From a virus, in IMG/VR virus record IMGVR_UViG_3300026518_000006, positions 62,001 through 126,000 of that record: DNA of 64,000 bases, one strand, 5' to 3'. Below the pieces are notes generated by a model, which worked only from the letters and a program-made list of their open reading frames with translations, made no database searches and was not told where the DNA came from. The translations under genes and the position numbers were made by a program. Of the stretch, positions 25,254 through 33,701 are shown one piece after another; position 1 is the first letter of the stretch; each line of letters opens with the position of its first letter.

Positions 25254-26711
25254 ATGTCTAAGAAATTCCAAGAACTTTTAGAGAGTTCAAAATACGCTCC
25301 ACTTTCAGAGCTTGACAAAAACACACTCGGTGCTATTATGGCTAACACAGAGCGTGAAACTGCACAAATGATTGCTGAGGGTACCATCTCTGCTGATATT
25401 GCACAGTTCACACCATTCCTTATGCCTATGCTTCGTAGAGTATATCCCGCTCTTATCGCAAATGAAATTTTAGGCGTTCAACCAATGTCAGGACCTACAG
25501 GGTTTATTTACAACCTTACAAATAGATTTGTAGGTAATCAGGCAACTCCAATTAATCCTAATGTTAAAGCTCAGGTTCTTGACCTTGACTTTGCTGATGC
25601 GCAAGTTGGTGATGTTATTACTGGTACAACTTCAGGTGCTGTAGGTACTGTTGTGTATGTTGAACCTGCTACATTTACTCGTAATGAGCAAAAACCGGGT
25701 AATGCACAAGGTGGTATTGCAGGTAAGCAATTTAGTGACAAATTCGCAGGTCGTGTACTTGTTGAATTGGCTGACCCTACAATCTTCTTCCAAAGAGGTG
25801 AAGCGGTAACAAGTACAGGTACTACAGGTGCAGGTAATGTTGATGCTACATATACTTCTGAAGCAACTTGGTTAGGTCTTCTTCCACAATATTCAGGTTC
25901 TTATACAACTGCTGAAGGTGAAATCAGAGGTACTGTTGGTAATGAAATGAACGAAGTTGGTATTGCGGTTGAGAGAAAGCAAATTGAAGCTCGTACTCGT
26001 AAATTGAGAGCTGAGTATACAATTGAAATGTATCAAGACCTTAAAGCAATGCACGGTGTTCTTGCAGACCAAGAGCTTATGGCTATGATGGGTTATGAGA
26101 TTAAAGCTCAAACAGACCGTGAAGTAGTTGATTTTGTTAATGCAGAAGCATCTGTTGAAGCAGACTTCGTAATCGGCGGTGCTAAAGACCCTTATGGTGT
26201 TGATGGTGCAAACGGTAGATGGGAAATCGAGAAGTATAGACTTTTCGCAACTAAACTCTCTGATATGAGCCGTGAGCTTGGTAGATTGAACCGTAGAGGA
26301 GCGGGTAATAAACTTCTTGTATCTCCAAAAGTTATTACTATGCTTGAGCAAATCGGTGGTTTCACTCCTGCATCTGTTGATAGCACAGTTAATCCACAGC
26401 TTGCTAATGGTGGTGTTGTTGGTAGATTTGACAACAAATTCTCTGTAGTAGTTGATAACTTTGCTAAGTCTGAGTACGCAACTGTAATCTATAAAGGTTC
26501 TAACCAAGATTCAATTGGTGTGTATGCTCCATATACTCCTGTTCAAATCCAAAAAGTGACTCATATCACTACTGGACAACCTGCACTAATCGCAATGAGC
26601 CGTTATGGATTGACAACAAATCCTTGGCAAGACTCAGCGAAGCAAATGGGTGAGAAATCTCCATACGCTTCTATGATTGGTGTAGACTTCACTTCTACTG
26701 TTTTAGCGTAA
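25254..26711 (+). CDS. 23: Major capsid protein, gp23-like
   Basis: 485 residues (T4 521). Matches gp23: PMLRRVYPALIANEILGVQP and MSGPTGFIYNLTNRF near 65-95, then the long HK97-type domain ending LTTNPWQDSAKQMGEKSPYA. The N-terminal delta domain is short; the best protease site is IAE followed by Gly at residue 42, against LTE/A at 65 in T4. ATG 25254 follows AAAAGGACGAAAA. A terminator lies just downstream. Confidence 0.93.
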   Translation: MSKKFQELLESSKYAPLSELDKNTLGAIMANTERETAQMIAEGTISADIAQFTPFLMPMLRRVYPALIANEILGVQPMSGPTGFIYNLTNRFVGNQATPINPNVKAQVLDLDFADAQVGDVITGTTSGAVGTVVYVEPATFTRNEQKPGNAQGGIAGKQFSDKFAGRVLVELADPTIFFQRGEAVTSTGTTGAGNVDATYTSEATWLGLLPQYSGSYTTAEGEIRGTVGNEMNEVGIAVERKQIEARTRKLRAEYTIEMYQDLKAMHGVLADQELMAMMGYEIKAQTDREVVDFVNAEASVEADFVIGGAKDPYGVDGANGRWEIEKYRLFATKLSDMSRELGRLNRRGAGNKLLVSPKVITMLEQIGGFTPASVDSTVNPQLANGGVVGRFDNKFSVVVDNFAKSEYATVIYKGSNQDSIGVYAPYTPVQIQKVTHITTGQPALIAMSRYGLTTNPWQDSAKQMGEKSPYASMIGVDFTSTVLA

Positions 26712-26720
26712 GCTAAAAAG

Positions 26721-26748
26721 TAAAAGAGTGGCTAAAACCACTCTTTTA
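26721..26748 (+). terminator. Terminator of the head operon
   Basis: TAAAAGAGTGG - CTAAAA - CCACTCTTTTA, a perfect 11-bp stem 10 bases after the capsid stop, with T-rich flank. Confidence 0.85.
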
Positions 26749-26834
26749 CACCACTCTACATATCCTCTAAATTCTTACAAAAAAATGTGAAATATCTTAA
26801 ATCTATTTTAATATAATTATGATATAATATCTAT

Positions 26835-28481
26835 ATGAATAAACAAGCAATAGAAGCTTTTGAAAAAGTACAAAAAAATACATCATATACTCTACTAAAA
26901 GAAACTTATAAAAACTCCAAAACTAAATTTGATGCTATATGTGATATTCACGGAAAATTTAGTGCCTTTTTAAAAGATTTTAGGAAACCTTATGCTTGTC
27001 CTAAATGCAAACCTAAAAAACGCCCCCACAATTATATAGATGAAAATGAAGCATTTAATAGATTAAACAAAATAGATGGTTTTGTATATGGAAAATATAA
27101 CGGCTATGATGAGGATATGGAAATATTATGTATAAAACACAATAAAAAATTTATAAAAACTCCAAAAGCACACATAAAGCATAATGGTTGTGATTTATGT
27201 GCGAAGGAAAAATTAAAGAACTCTAAAAAAATAACCCACGATGAGAATATTAAATTATTTAGAAGTGTTCACGGTGATAAATATGACTATAGTAAGTTCG
27301 AAAATAAAGGAAATGATGTTTTATCCACTATAATATGTCCTATACACGGAGAATTCAAAAAAACTCCTCACGCACATAAAAGCGGTCAAGGGTGCCAAAA
27401 GTGTGCTTTAAATATAAAGTCGCTAAATGAACGAAAAGAGCAATTTATCGATATACATAACGATAGATATGATTATTCAAAAATAGAATTAGATGGACTG
27501 TATGTAAATAACATCATATGCCGTAACCACGATGAACCGTATATGTTTAGTCAACTAATAATAAACCACTTACAGGGAAAAGGTTGTCCGAAATGTGGAT
27601 TGAATATTTCAAAAGCAGAGGATGAAATAGCGCAATATATTGAGAGTTTCGGGGTTACTGTGATTAGAAGAGATAAAACCGTATTAAGAGGCAAAGAATT
27701 AGATATTTATATACCTGAATATAATTTAGCTATTGAATACGATGGGATGATTTGGCATTCAAGAGGTACCACATTTCCAAATAACTTGGAAGGGTTTGAT
27801 AAAAATGGACACATTAGTAAAACAAATATATGTGAAGAAAACGGAATACAACTTTTACACATTTTTGAAAATGAGTGGATTCTTAATAAAGAACAGTGGA
27901 AGAGTGTAATAAAAAATAAGTTGAATAAAACAGATGTTAAAATATATGCAAGAGATACAGAAATTAAAGAAATAAAAGCTACAGAAGCATCAAATTTTTG
28001 CGAAAAGAACCATTTGCAAGGAAAAAATGACTCAAGTTTGAATTACGGGCTGTTCTATAATAATAAGTTGGTTTCAGTGATGACTTTTTCTAAAAATAGA
28101 TTTAACAAAAAAGCAGATTATGAAATGGTTAGGTTTTGTAATTTATTAAATCATAATGTTGTGGGGGGAGCATCAAAACTCCTGAAATATTTTAGAGAAA
28201 AAAATTCAGGAAAAGTTTTATCATATGCTAACAGACGATGGTCTAATGGTGGATTGTATAGAAGTTTAGGGTTTAAAGAAATCGGAAAAACACAAGTAGG
28301 ATTTTATTTTTTTAATCATAAAGATATCACTAAGTTATATAGTAGACAAAAGTTCCAAAAACATAAATTAAAAAATATTAATGGTTTTGATTTCGATGAA
28401 AACAAAACAGCACTTCAAAATATGTTTGATAATGGGTATAGACAAATTTTTGATAGTGGGAATTTTGTTTTTATTCTGTAA
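26835..28481 (+). CDS. Free-standing homing endonuclease (zinc repeats + Vsr-like nuclease)
   Basis: 548 residues. The first ~260 have four ~60-residue zinc repeats (C-x-x-H-G-x-F ... H-x-x-G-x-G-C-x-x-C), for example CPIHGEFKKTPHAHKSGQGC. A Vsr/EDxHD-type nuclease core follows near 268-345: KAEDEIAQYIES, GKELDIYIPEYNLAIEYDG, MIWHSR and LLHIFENEW. The C-terminal ~150 residues are an acetyltransferase-like DNA-recognition region. Inserted directly behind the major capsid gene, a common homing site in T4-like phages. A TATAAT lies ~15 bases upstream; no late box. Confidence 0.75.
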   Translation: MNKQAIEAFEKVQKNTSYTLLKETYKNSKTKFDAICDIHGKFSAFLKDFRKPYACPKCKPKKRPHNYIDENEAFNRLNKIDGFVYGKYNGYDEDMEILCIKHNKKFIKTPKAHIKHNGCDLCAKEKLKNSKKITHDENIKLFRSVHGDKYDYSKFENKGNDVLSTIICPIHGEFKKTPHAHKSGQGCQKCALNIKSLNERKEQFIDIHNDRYDYSKIELDGLYVNNIICRNHDEPYMFSQLIINHLQGKGCPKCGLNISKAEDEIAQYIESFGVTVIRRDKTVLRGKELDIYIPEYNLAIEYDGMIWHSRGTTFPNNLEGFDKNGHISKTNICEENGIQLLHIFENEWILNKEQWKSVIKNKLNKTDVKIYARDTEIKEIKATEASNFCEKNHLQGKNDSSLNYGLFYNNKLVSVMTFSKNRFNKKADYEMVRFCNLLNHNVVGGASKLLKYFREKNSGKVLSYANRRWSNGGLYRSLGFKEIGKTQVGFYFFNHKDITKLYSRQKFQKHKLKNINGFDFDENKTALQNMFDNGYRQIFDSGNFVFIL

Positions 28482-28493
28482 AACAAAAAAGGC

Positions 28494-28515
28494 TCTTCGT
28501 AAAATAATGGACTTT
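28494..28515 (+). repeat. Left inverted repeat of a two-gene module
   Basis: TCTTCGTAAAATAATGGACTTT and, in reverse orientation at 29434-29457, nearly the same sequence (two mismatches). They bracket the genes at 28535 and 28861. Confidence 0.55.
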
Positions 28516-28534
28516 ATCAAAAAATATAAAGTAA

Positions 28535-28864
28535 CTATTTTTTGTTACGATTTTTCCTAGTTCTACATTTACCACTACAAATAGTCCTATTTTTGCTAGT
28601 TTTCAAAAACAATTCATTACATACTTCGCAATGTCTATAAATTTGGAATTTATCAAATCCATATTCTCTTATATCCTCACCAAGTTGAGTCATTATTCTA
28701 TCTATTGATTGTGCATTAAATTCACCTTTAATATAAATTTGAGTTAAATCAATATCAAAACCTTTATCATCTTCATCATCAAATTCAACCAACTTTATTT
28801 TAACAACCATAACAAAACTACCATCATCATAAGTAGCTATATCTTCTGTGAATGACCAAATCAC
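28535..28864 (-). CDS. Small protein with C-terminal zinc finger
   Basis: 109 residues. Acidic beta-rich N-terminal half; the C-terminus HCEVCNELFLKTSKNRTICS then GKCRTRKNRNKK has C-x2-C...C-x3-C and a basic tail, as in CGNR-type zinc fingers that bind nucleic acid. Its ATG overlaps the TGA of the upstream gene by four bases, so they form an operon. Confidence 0.6.
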   Translation of the reverse strand: MIWSFTEDIATYDDGSFVMVVKIKLVEFDDEDDKGFDIDLTQIYIKGEFNAQSIDRIMTQLGEDIREYGFDKFQIYRHCEVCNELFLKTSKNRTICSGKCRTRKNRNKK

Positions 28865-29355
28865 TTTAGCATACCAACTGCAATAAGTTCTGTATAGTGA
28901 TTTGCATTATCCCATCCGTTCCATTCATCAAGAATGTTGTAAGCTTCTTCAACTGTGCCACTCCATTTATATTGTCCGTCCTCTATTCTACCCCAACACA
29001 GATACTCTTTATCATCGTCAATATCTCCATCAACCATATATGCTGTTTTGCCATCATCAAATATTTTTTTAAATTTTGTAATATCCTCATCTGAAAAGCT
29101 GTAGTCAAATTCTTCTGTGTATGCTTCAACCTCTCCAATGTTATGGAAAGTATCTATCATATGTTCTGTTTCATAATCTAAGATTTCTTCTATATCATTG
29201 TAATCATAACCTTTAATATAATTCCCAGTATGTGGTTTTTCAAACCAAATATTTTTATCCATCCAAGAGCCATCATCAAATCTATATTGACTAATTAACT
29301 CTTCTTTTGCTTTTTCAATCTCTTCTGTACCAATAAATCCAAATTGTGCTTTCAT
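28861..29355 (-). CDS. Acidic protein, unassigned
   Basis: 164 residues with a strong excess of Asp/Glu spread along the chain and many Trp/Tyr, a composition seen in DNA-mimic anti-defence proteins. No family motif recognised, so that idea is only suggestive. Transcribed from a promoter with a palindromic operator (29384-29412) and coupled to the zinc-finger gene downstream. Confidence 0.5.
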   Translation of the reverse strand: MKAQFGFIGTEEIEKAKEELISQYRFDDGSWMDKNIWFEKPHTGNYIKGYDYNDIEEILDYETEHMIDTFHNIGEVEAYTEEFDYSFSDEDITKFKKIFDDGKTAYMVDGDIDDDKEYLCWGRIEDGQYKWSGTVEEAYNILDEWNGWDNANHYTELIAVGMLK

Positions 29356-29383
29356 TTTTAATCCTTTATTTTATATATACTAT

Positions 29384-29412
29384 ATTGTAACTAAATTTAG
29401 TTACAAAGTCAA
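29384..29412 (-). promoter_or_regulatory. Early promoter with operator between -35 and -10
   Basis: Minus strand TTGACT (29412-29407), 17-nt spacer, TACAAT (29389-29384). A perfect 22-bp palindrome with half-site TTGTAACTAAA (29385-29406) fills the spacer and covers most of the -10: an obvious repressor site. Confidence 0.7.
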
Positions 29413-29433
29413 GAGTTTTTGTTAATTTGCTTT

Positions 29434-29457
29434 AAAAAGTCCATAATTTTACGAAGA
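29434..29457 (-). repeat. Right inverted repeat of a two-gene module
   Basis: Partner of the repeat at 28494-28515 in opposite orientation; reads TCTTCGTAAAATTATGGACTT on the minus strand with one extra mismatch further in. Confidence 0.55.
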
Positions 29458-29480
29458 ACCCAAAAATCCCAATTAACCAT

Positions 29481-29675
29481 TTACCTATTTAATAATTCAC
29501 ATCTACACATAGTATCTTCTGATAAACAACACTCACAAGCATTACAAGACCAACAATAAGCACAACCACAATCATTACCACCACAATCACAACAATCATA
29601 ATAATAACTACAATCCTTGATTACTTTTGGTTTTTGAAGTTTATTTTGTGATTTAATTTTCGTTTTGTTTTCCAT
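29481..29675 (-). CDS. Cysteine-rich metallothionein-like protein
   Basis: 64 residues with 14 cysteines in the C-terminal 40 (CDCGGNDCGCAYCWSCNACE and CC pairs), after a Lys-rich N-terminus. Many C-x-C, C-C and C-x2-C pairs suggest a metal cluster or zinc scaffold rather than disulfides, since no signal peptide is present. Driven by its own early cassette. No known phage family recalled. Confidence 0.55.
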   Translation of the reverse strand: MENKTKIKSQNKLQKPKVIKDCSYYYDCCDCGGNDCGCAYCWSCNACECCLSEDTMCRCELLNR

Positions 29676-29701
29676 ATTTACCTACCTGTTTAAGATACCT
29701 A

Positions 29702-29730
29702 ATTATATAATAATCTTTGAAAGAAGTCAA
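29702..29730 (-). promoter_or_regulatory. Early sigma-70-type promoter cassette
   Basis: Minus strand TTGACT (29730-29725), 17 nt, TATAAT (29707-29702), upstream of the cysteine-rich gene. Confidence 0.8.
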
Positions 29731-29771
29731 GGATTTTGAGAGATTTTTGAGTACTATTTGAGGACTTTTAA

Positions 29772-29808
29772 AGATTTTACTTTTTTAAAAAGTAAAATCT
29801 CTTGAAGA
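29772..29808. repeat. AT-rich inverted repeat upstream of early promoter
   Basis: GATTTTACTTTTTTAAAA and its complement, abutting CTCTTGAAGAG; same element as at 13208. Here it also follows the stop of the gene at 29841 and could add termination. Confidence 0.65.
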
Positions 29809-29840
29809 GAATGATTTTATATAAAATAGGCGATATTCGC

Positions 29841-30293
29841 CTATTTTGAAAATTTATCAGCCACAGTTGAGCTACACCAAGCATCAGGTTTAAAAACAGG
29901 CTCAACACCTATAATACCCGTTATCATACCATAGGCACTTCCATAAGCAATTGATGAACCTTTATTTTTATCTTTAGCTATATCCAAGTGGACGCTAAAA
30001 TCTTTATCATACAGGACATCTTCAAAGATTGTGTATAGGTCGATAATAACTTCCACTTCAGACATCATTCTATTATAAGGTTTAGATAAATTCCCATCTT
30101 TTATTGTGCGGTGTTCAATGAACTCGAAGATTTTACCACCCCGATTTCCTTCATAGTGTACTACCAACACACAAGCGATTTTAACTTTATTTTTCTTTTG
30201 TCTTTGACTGTCTACACATAGATATATTTTACTTTCTTTGTGGGTGTTTATAAAGCTTTTTATTTCATTAACTCTATCTTGTGAAATTTTCAT
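29841..30293 (-). CDS. RNase H-like protein of the YkuK/DUF458 type
   Basis: 150 residues matching the YkuK pattern: IYLCVDSQ near residue 23 (first acidic residue), VVHYEGNRGGKIF, MMSEVEVIIDL, FSVHLDIAKDKNKGS, and the C-terminal GVEPVFKPDAWCSSTVADKF. The family is predicted to have an RNase H-like fold; a nuclease role is likely but not proven. The catalytic acidic residues (D-S-Q, E, H-L-D) seem kept. Confidence 0.7.
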   Translation of the reverse strand: MKISQDRVNEIKSFINTHKESKIYLCVDSQRQKKNKVKIACVLVVHYEGNRGGKIFEFIEHRTIKDGNLSKPYNRMMSEVEVIIDLYTIFEDVLYDKDFSVHLDIAKDKNKGSSIAYGSAYGMITGIIGVEPVFKPDAWCSSTVADKFSK

Positions 30294-30329
30294 AAATTTT
30301 CCTTATCGAAAGATGGTGGTTATCATCGG

Positions 30330-30515
30330 CTATGTTTTCTTTAACTTATTTAAAGTATCTTCAGCGATACTGATGTTTTCCTTAGCCTCTTCAAACCATC
30401 CCATTTCCTCATATATATTAGCCTGAAGTATTTTTAATACTACAATGTCCCGTTTGTCAAATAATTTTTTCTCAGCCTCTAAGAAATGATTGTCGATTCT
30501 GCACATATCACACAT
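30330..30515 (-). CDS. Small helical protein, unassigned
   Basis: 61 residues; ATG 30515 after AAGGATAAATT. A C-x2-C at the N-terminus (MCDMCR), then a TPR-like helix pair. Separated by 13 bases from the RtcB gene upstream, so likely its operon partner. Confidence 0.5.
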   Translation of the reverse strand: MCDMCRIDNHFLEAEKKLFDKRDIVVLKILQANIYEEMGWFEEAKENISIAEDTLNKLKKT

Positions 30516-30528
30516 AATTTATCCTTAT

Positions 30529-32694
30529 TTATCCTTTTATATTTAAAATTGGTTTAATATGGTCTACAACCTCCACAAGGTCTTTTTGTAGTTCCATTAC
30601 TTCAAATATATTTTTATAAGCCTTTGGACTTTCATCAATCGTGTTATCTGAGTGGTTGGAGACTATCCCTTTCATATCATTATGAAATTCTTCCACATCA
30701 AGTTCTGTTTTGGCTTTCGCTCTTGATAATACTCTCCCCGCACCGTGAGAACTTGAACACATACTATCAACATCCCCTTTACCTTTTATTATAAATGAGC
30801 CATCACGCATATTTCCTGGGATTACGCCATACATCCCTTTATCTGCTTGTGTAGCTCCTTTTCGATGAATAACAAAATCATCAAAAACTTCTGCGTGATT
30901 ATGGTTTCTATTAATAAACATAAGCTCTTTCACAGATTCTTTTAATTGTTTATTAATAAGCCCTTTAATTACTTCTCCCATTCGTTTTCTGTTTTCAAGC
31001 GCAAACTCTAAACCAACATTTAAATCTTTGAGATAGTTTTTTCCATTATCACTATTAATATCAAATGAATAATGACCTTCTAAATTAGTTTTTAATCTCG
31101 CTCTTACTCGTCTATAAACGAACTCCTCCAATGCTTTATCATATTTTTCAGGATTATGTTCTCTCCAAGTATTTTTAGCCTTAAACTCATCAATATATCG
31201 TTGCTCATCTGTATTTGTAATTGCAGATAGTTTCATATAATGCTCTGCAATCTTGTAACCAAATCCTCTTGAGCCTGAGTGTATTACAATCCAAAGCTTA
31301 CTGTCTCTACCTGTCCCAAGCTCTATGAAATGGTTTCCGCCACCTAAAGTACCAAGCTGATATTTGGCAGTTTCAAACGCCTGTTTAGCAATATTAGTAC
31401 ATTCACCCAAATTATATTTTTGAGGTTTTGTGTGTTTTGCTGACCCAACAGGTATTTTCTCAACTATGTCGTCTTTAAGTTTATTTAAATCCAACTGTTT
31501 ATAATCAACATCAAGTTTAATAGCCGACATTCCACAATTTCCTGTAATAGATATTTTGCCATTTCTTCGTTGTACCCAATATCCTGTTTCGGTAGTAAAA
31601 CAATAAGCCTTACCATCTTCACTTTTAACTCGTTTTATATATTTTGGTTGTGGTAGCCCCACTATCTCATTATTAGTTGAATATAAATTATAAGTTGGGT
31701 TCCAATTTTCTTGGCACTCTTTTTTGTATTCTATTTTATGAAATCCTACCCGAACCCCGCTAACAGAAAAGGCGTACTGAATTAAATCAATATTCTCTTT
31801 TTGGTTGCTTGAAAATGTAAATCTACCATCTTGTTTTATATGCCCATCCCATAATTTAGACTCATTAGCAACAATTTCTAATTGTTTTTGATTTGCACCC
31901 CAAAGAAAACTTAAAGATTTAGTAGCTATTGGGGGGGTAAAACTGCAACTAAAATTTCCATTGGCTCTTGTATGAATATTAGGTACTATATTCACTTTAT
32001 CTAAAATGCTCAATAATCTGTCGATTTTTCGTTGTTTTATTAAATGAAATTCGACAATATCTTTTGTTCTTTTTCTTCTTCTAATGGTGCCATCTGCACT
32101 AATAGCAACTTGTAGTTGAATTTCAGCATCTGATAAATCTACCCCACCACCACTTAAATTAAAAGTAGTTTTGAAACCACCTTGAACCCCCTTTTTTAGA
32201 GATTTATGTTTTTTTAATAAATCTTTGGTTAAAAAATCTTTTGTTTTATATCCTTTTTTCTTTGACCCCATAAACAATAAAACTTTATGGTCATCCGTCA
32301 GCATTTGGTTAGTAATCTTATTATCAATTAAATTAAAATATTCACAGTCTTTTTTAATATACGCTAAAGGCATAGCAAAATTAGCGGTATCTGTTTTAAC
32401 ATCATACTGCAAAATTTCTTCATTATTATAATTACTAATCTTTACCCAACCTTTTTTTGTTAAATACTCGGTATCTTTATCGGTACACCCAATATCATAC
32501 CCGACATAAGAAGGAAATATTCTACCTTTTGATTTGATTACAGCACCAATTGGCAATGTATAACCTGTGTGGGAATCGGGCATTAGAGCACCCTGAATAT
32601 TACAGTCTAAGTTCATAGCTTCTCTAAACTGATTAATTGCATCTTGTTCCAATACTTCAGCATAAATTTTAGTGTTAGGTATTCCTAAATTCAT
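30529..32694 (-). CDS. rtcB: RNA ligase RtcB interrupted by an intein
   Basis: 721 residues: RtcB halves 1-69 and 387-721 (404 together, normal size) with a 317-residue intein at 70-386. RtcB motifs are MPDSHTGYTLPIGAV, GYDIG|CGMSAIK (the Cys after the splice is the Mn-binding residue), GGGNHFIELG, HSGSRGFG and SSHGAGRVLSRAKA with the guanylylated His. It joins 2',3'-cyclic phosphate ends to 5'-OH and could repair tRNAs cut by host nucleases; the tRNA cluster is next door. Splicing is needed for activity. Confidence 0.9.
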   Translation of the reverse strand: MNLGIPNTKIYAEVLEQDAINQFREAMNLDCNIQGALMPDSHTGYTLPIGAVIKSKGRIFPSYVGYDIGCTDKDTEYLTKKGWVKISNYNNEEILQYDVKTDTANFAMPLAYIKKDCEYFNLIDNKITNQMLTDDHKVLLFMGSKKKGYKTKDFLTKDLLKKHKSLKKGVQGGFKTTFNLSGGGVDLSDAEIQLQVAISADGTIRRRKRTKDIVEFHLIKQRKIDRLLSILDKVNIVPNIHTRANGNFSCSFTPPIATKSLSFLWGANQKQLEIVANESKLWDGHIKQDGRFTFSSNQKENIDLIQYAFSVSGVRVGFHKIEYKKECQENWNPTYNLYSTNNEIVGLPQPKYIKRVKSEDGKAYCFTTETGYWVQRRNGKISITGNCGMSAIKLDVDYKQLDLNKLKDDIVEKIPVGSAKHTKPQKYNLGECTNIAKQAFETAKYQLGTLGGGNHFIELGTGRDSKLWIVIHSGSRGFGYKIAEHYMKLSAITNTDEQRYIDEFKAKNTWREHNPEKYDKALEEFVYRRVRARLKTNLEGHYSFDINSDNGKNYLKDLNVGLEFALENRKRMGEVIKGLINKQLKESVKELMFINRNHNHAEVFDDFVIHRKGATQADKGMYGVIPGNMRDGSFIIKGKGDVDSMCSSSHGAGRVLSRAKAKTELDVEEFHNDMKGIVSNHSDNTIDESPKAYKNIFEVMELQKDLVEVVDHIKPILNIKG
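31537..32487 (-). other. Intein in RtcB (LAGLIDADG-type insert)
   Basis: Residues 70-386. It starts with Cys (CTDKDTEYLTKKGWV, block A), has the block-B motif MLTDDHKVLL and ends ISITGN before extein Cys387. The penultimate residue is Gly instead of the usual His, which is uncommon. The middle holds two degenerate LAGLIDADG segments (QVAISADGTIRR and ANESKLWDGHI), so homing activity may persist. Confidence 0.85.
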
Positions 32695-32707
32695 TATATT
32701 CTCCTAA

Positions 32708-32998
32708 TTATACAAAATATTGTGGTGCATATTCTGCAAAAAGTTTTGAAATTCTGTTTTTATTATATCGTGATTTACCAAAAATCAACAGAGTGTAAAT
32801 GTTGTGAAGCTCTTCTTCAGAAACTTCATCTACATAACCCCTCAAAATCTCTAAGTCTAAATGCCTATGCAACAATATGTCTGTCAACATACCATTGATG
32901 TACACATATACATTAAAATCATCGTGTTTTATAAACTCGACACAATCATCACCAACATTAATAAAACCCTGTAAAGATTTTTGAACATCAAAAAGCAA
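32708..32998 (-). CDS. Small protein with C-terminal APQYFV
   Basis: 96 residues, acidic N-terminal beta domain and helical end closing in LFAEYAPQYFV. ATG 32998 follows AAGGAGATATTTTG. Between RtcB and another member of the same C-terminal-peptide family. Function unknown. Confidence 0.55.
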   Translation of the reverse strand: MLFDVQKSLQGFINVGDDCVEFIKHDDFNVYVYINGMLTDILLHRHLDLEILRGYVDEVSEEELHNIYTLLIFGKSRYNKNRISKLFAEYAPQYFV

Positions 32999-33030
32999 AA
33001 TATCTCCTTAAATAAGCTCATTTTGCTTTA

Positions 33031-33339
33031 TTAAACAAAGCATTCGGGGTATTTTTCAACCAATCTCTTTTTAATTTTTTCTTTATCTCCATATATTACA
33101 TAATCTTTACTTAAAATGTATTGAAAAGTTTCATCATCACTTATCAGTTCTTCATAGTAGCTATATGAATCTGTTTCATACACACGAGAGTTTGTAATAA
33201 CAAAAGTTATGTCCTCAAAGAATTCAAAAAAATCATCATCAAAATCATCAAACCACCACTCTTCATAATATTCATCTAAATCATATATAGAAAAAATATT
33301 TTTTGGGATTTCTTGTATGTTTCTATAATGAAGACTCAT
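33031..33339 (-). CDS. Small acidic protein with C-terminal YPECFV
   Basis: 102 residues, extremely rich in Asp, Glu, Tyr, Phe and Trp (YYEEWWFDDFDDDFFEFFED). The end is LVEKYPECFV, with Cys in place of Tyr in the shared peptide. The run of negative and aromatic residues could mimic nucleic acid. Upstream lies the tRNA-Arg gene. Confidence 0.55.
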   Translation of the reverse strand: MSLHYRNIQEIPKNIFSIYDLDEYYEEWWFDDFDDDFFEFFEDITFVITNSRVYETDSYSYYEELISDDETFQYILSKDYVIYGDKEKIKKRLVEKYPECFV

Positions 33340-33372
33340 TTTAATCCTAAACGACTATATGGAGTGGTATTG

Positions 33373-33449
33373 TGGTACTGTCACAAGGACTCGAACCCTG
33401 AACCCCTCCGTCCGTAGCGGAGTGCTCTATCCAATTGAGCTATGACAGC
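33373..33449 (-). tRNA. tRNA-Arg(ACG)
   Basis: 77 nt with encoded CCA. Acceptor GCTGTCA/TGACAGT, anticodon stem CTCCG/CGGAG, loop CTACGGA (anticodon ACG), T-loop TTCGAGT. All arms close. Confidence 0.92.
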
Positions 33450-33701
33450 TTATTTATTTTCCCATATGTCTTTTACAACTTTCAATATACACTTGTCAAG
33501 TTCTGTCGCTTCTCTTACTTCTTCATCACAACTCCAAGCGTGAGAAGTATGATATTCAACACTCTGCATTAGCTTACCATCTTCAATCCACATAAGTCTG
33601 TCTATGTTGTATTTCTTTTTAATGAACTCTAAAGCAATCTTCTTTTCTTGTTCATCAGAGATTGTAATTTTTCTTGTTTCTTGAATATGTAGTTCAGTCA
33701 T
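33450..33701 (-). CDS. Small protein, unassigned
   Basis: 83 residues from ATG 33701, preceded by AAAAAGGAAATATA. The longer frame begins inside a tRNA remnant and is artefactual. Lys/Glu-rich with a helix-rich N-terminal half. It abuts the 5' end of tRNA-Arg. Confidence 0.5.
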   Translation of the reverse strand: MTELHIQETRKITISDEQEKKIALEFIKKKYNIDRLMWIEDGKLMQSVEYHTSHAWSCDEEVREATELDKCILKVVKDIWENK

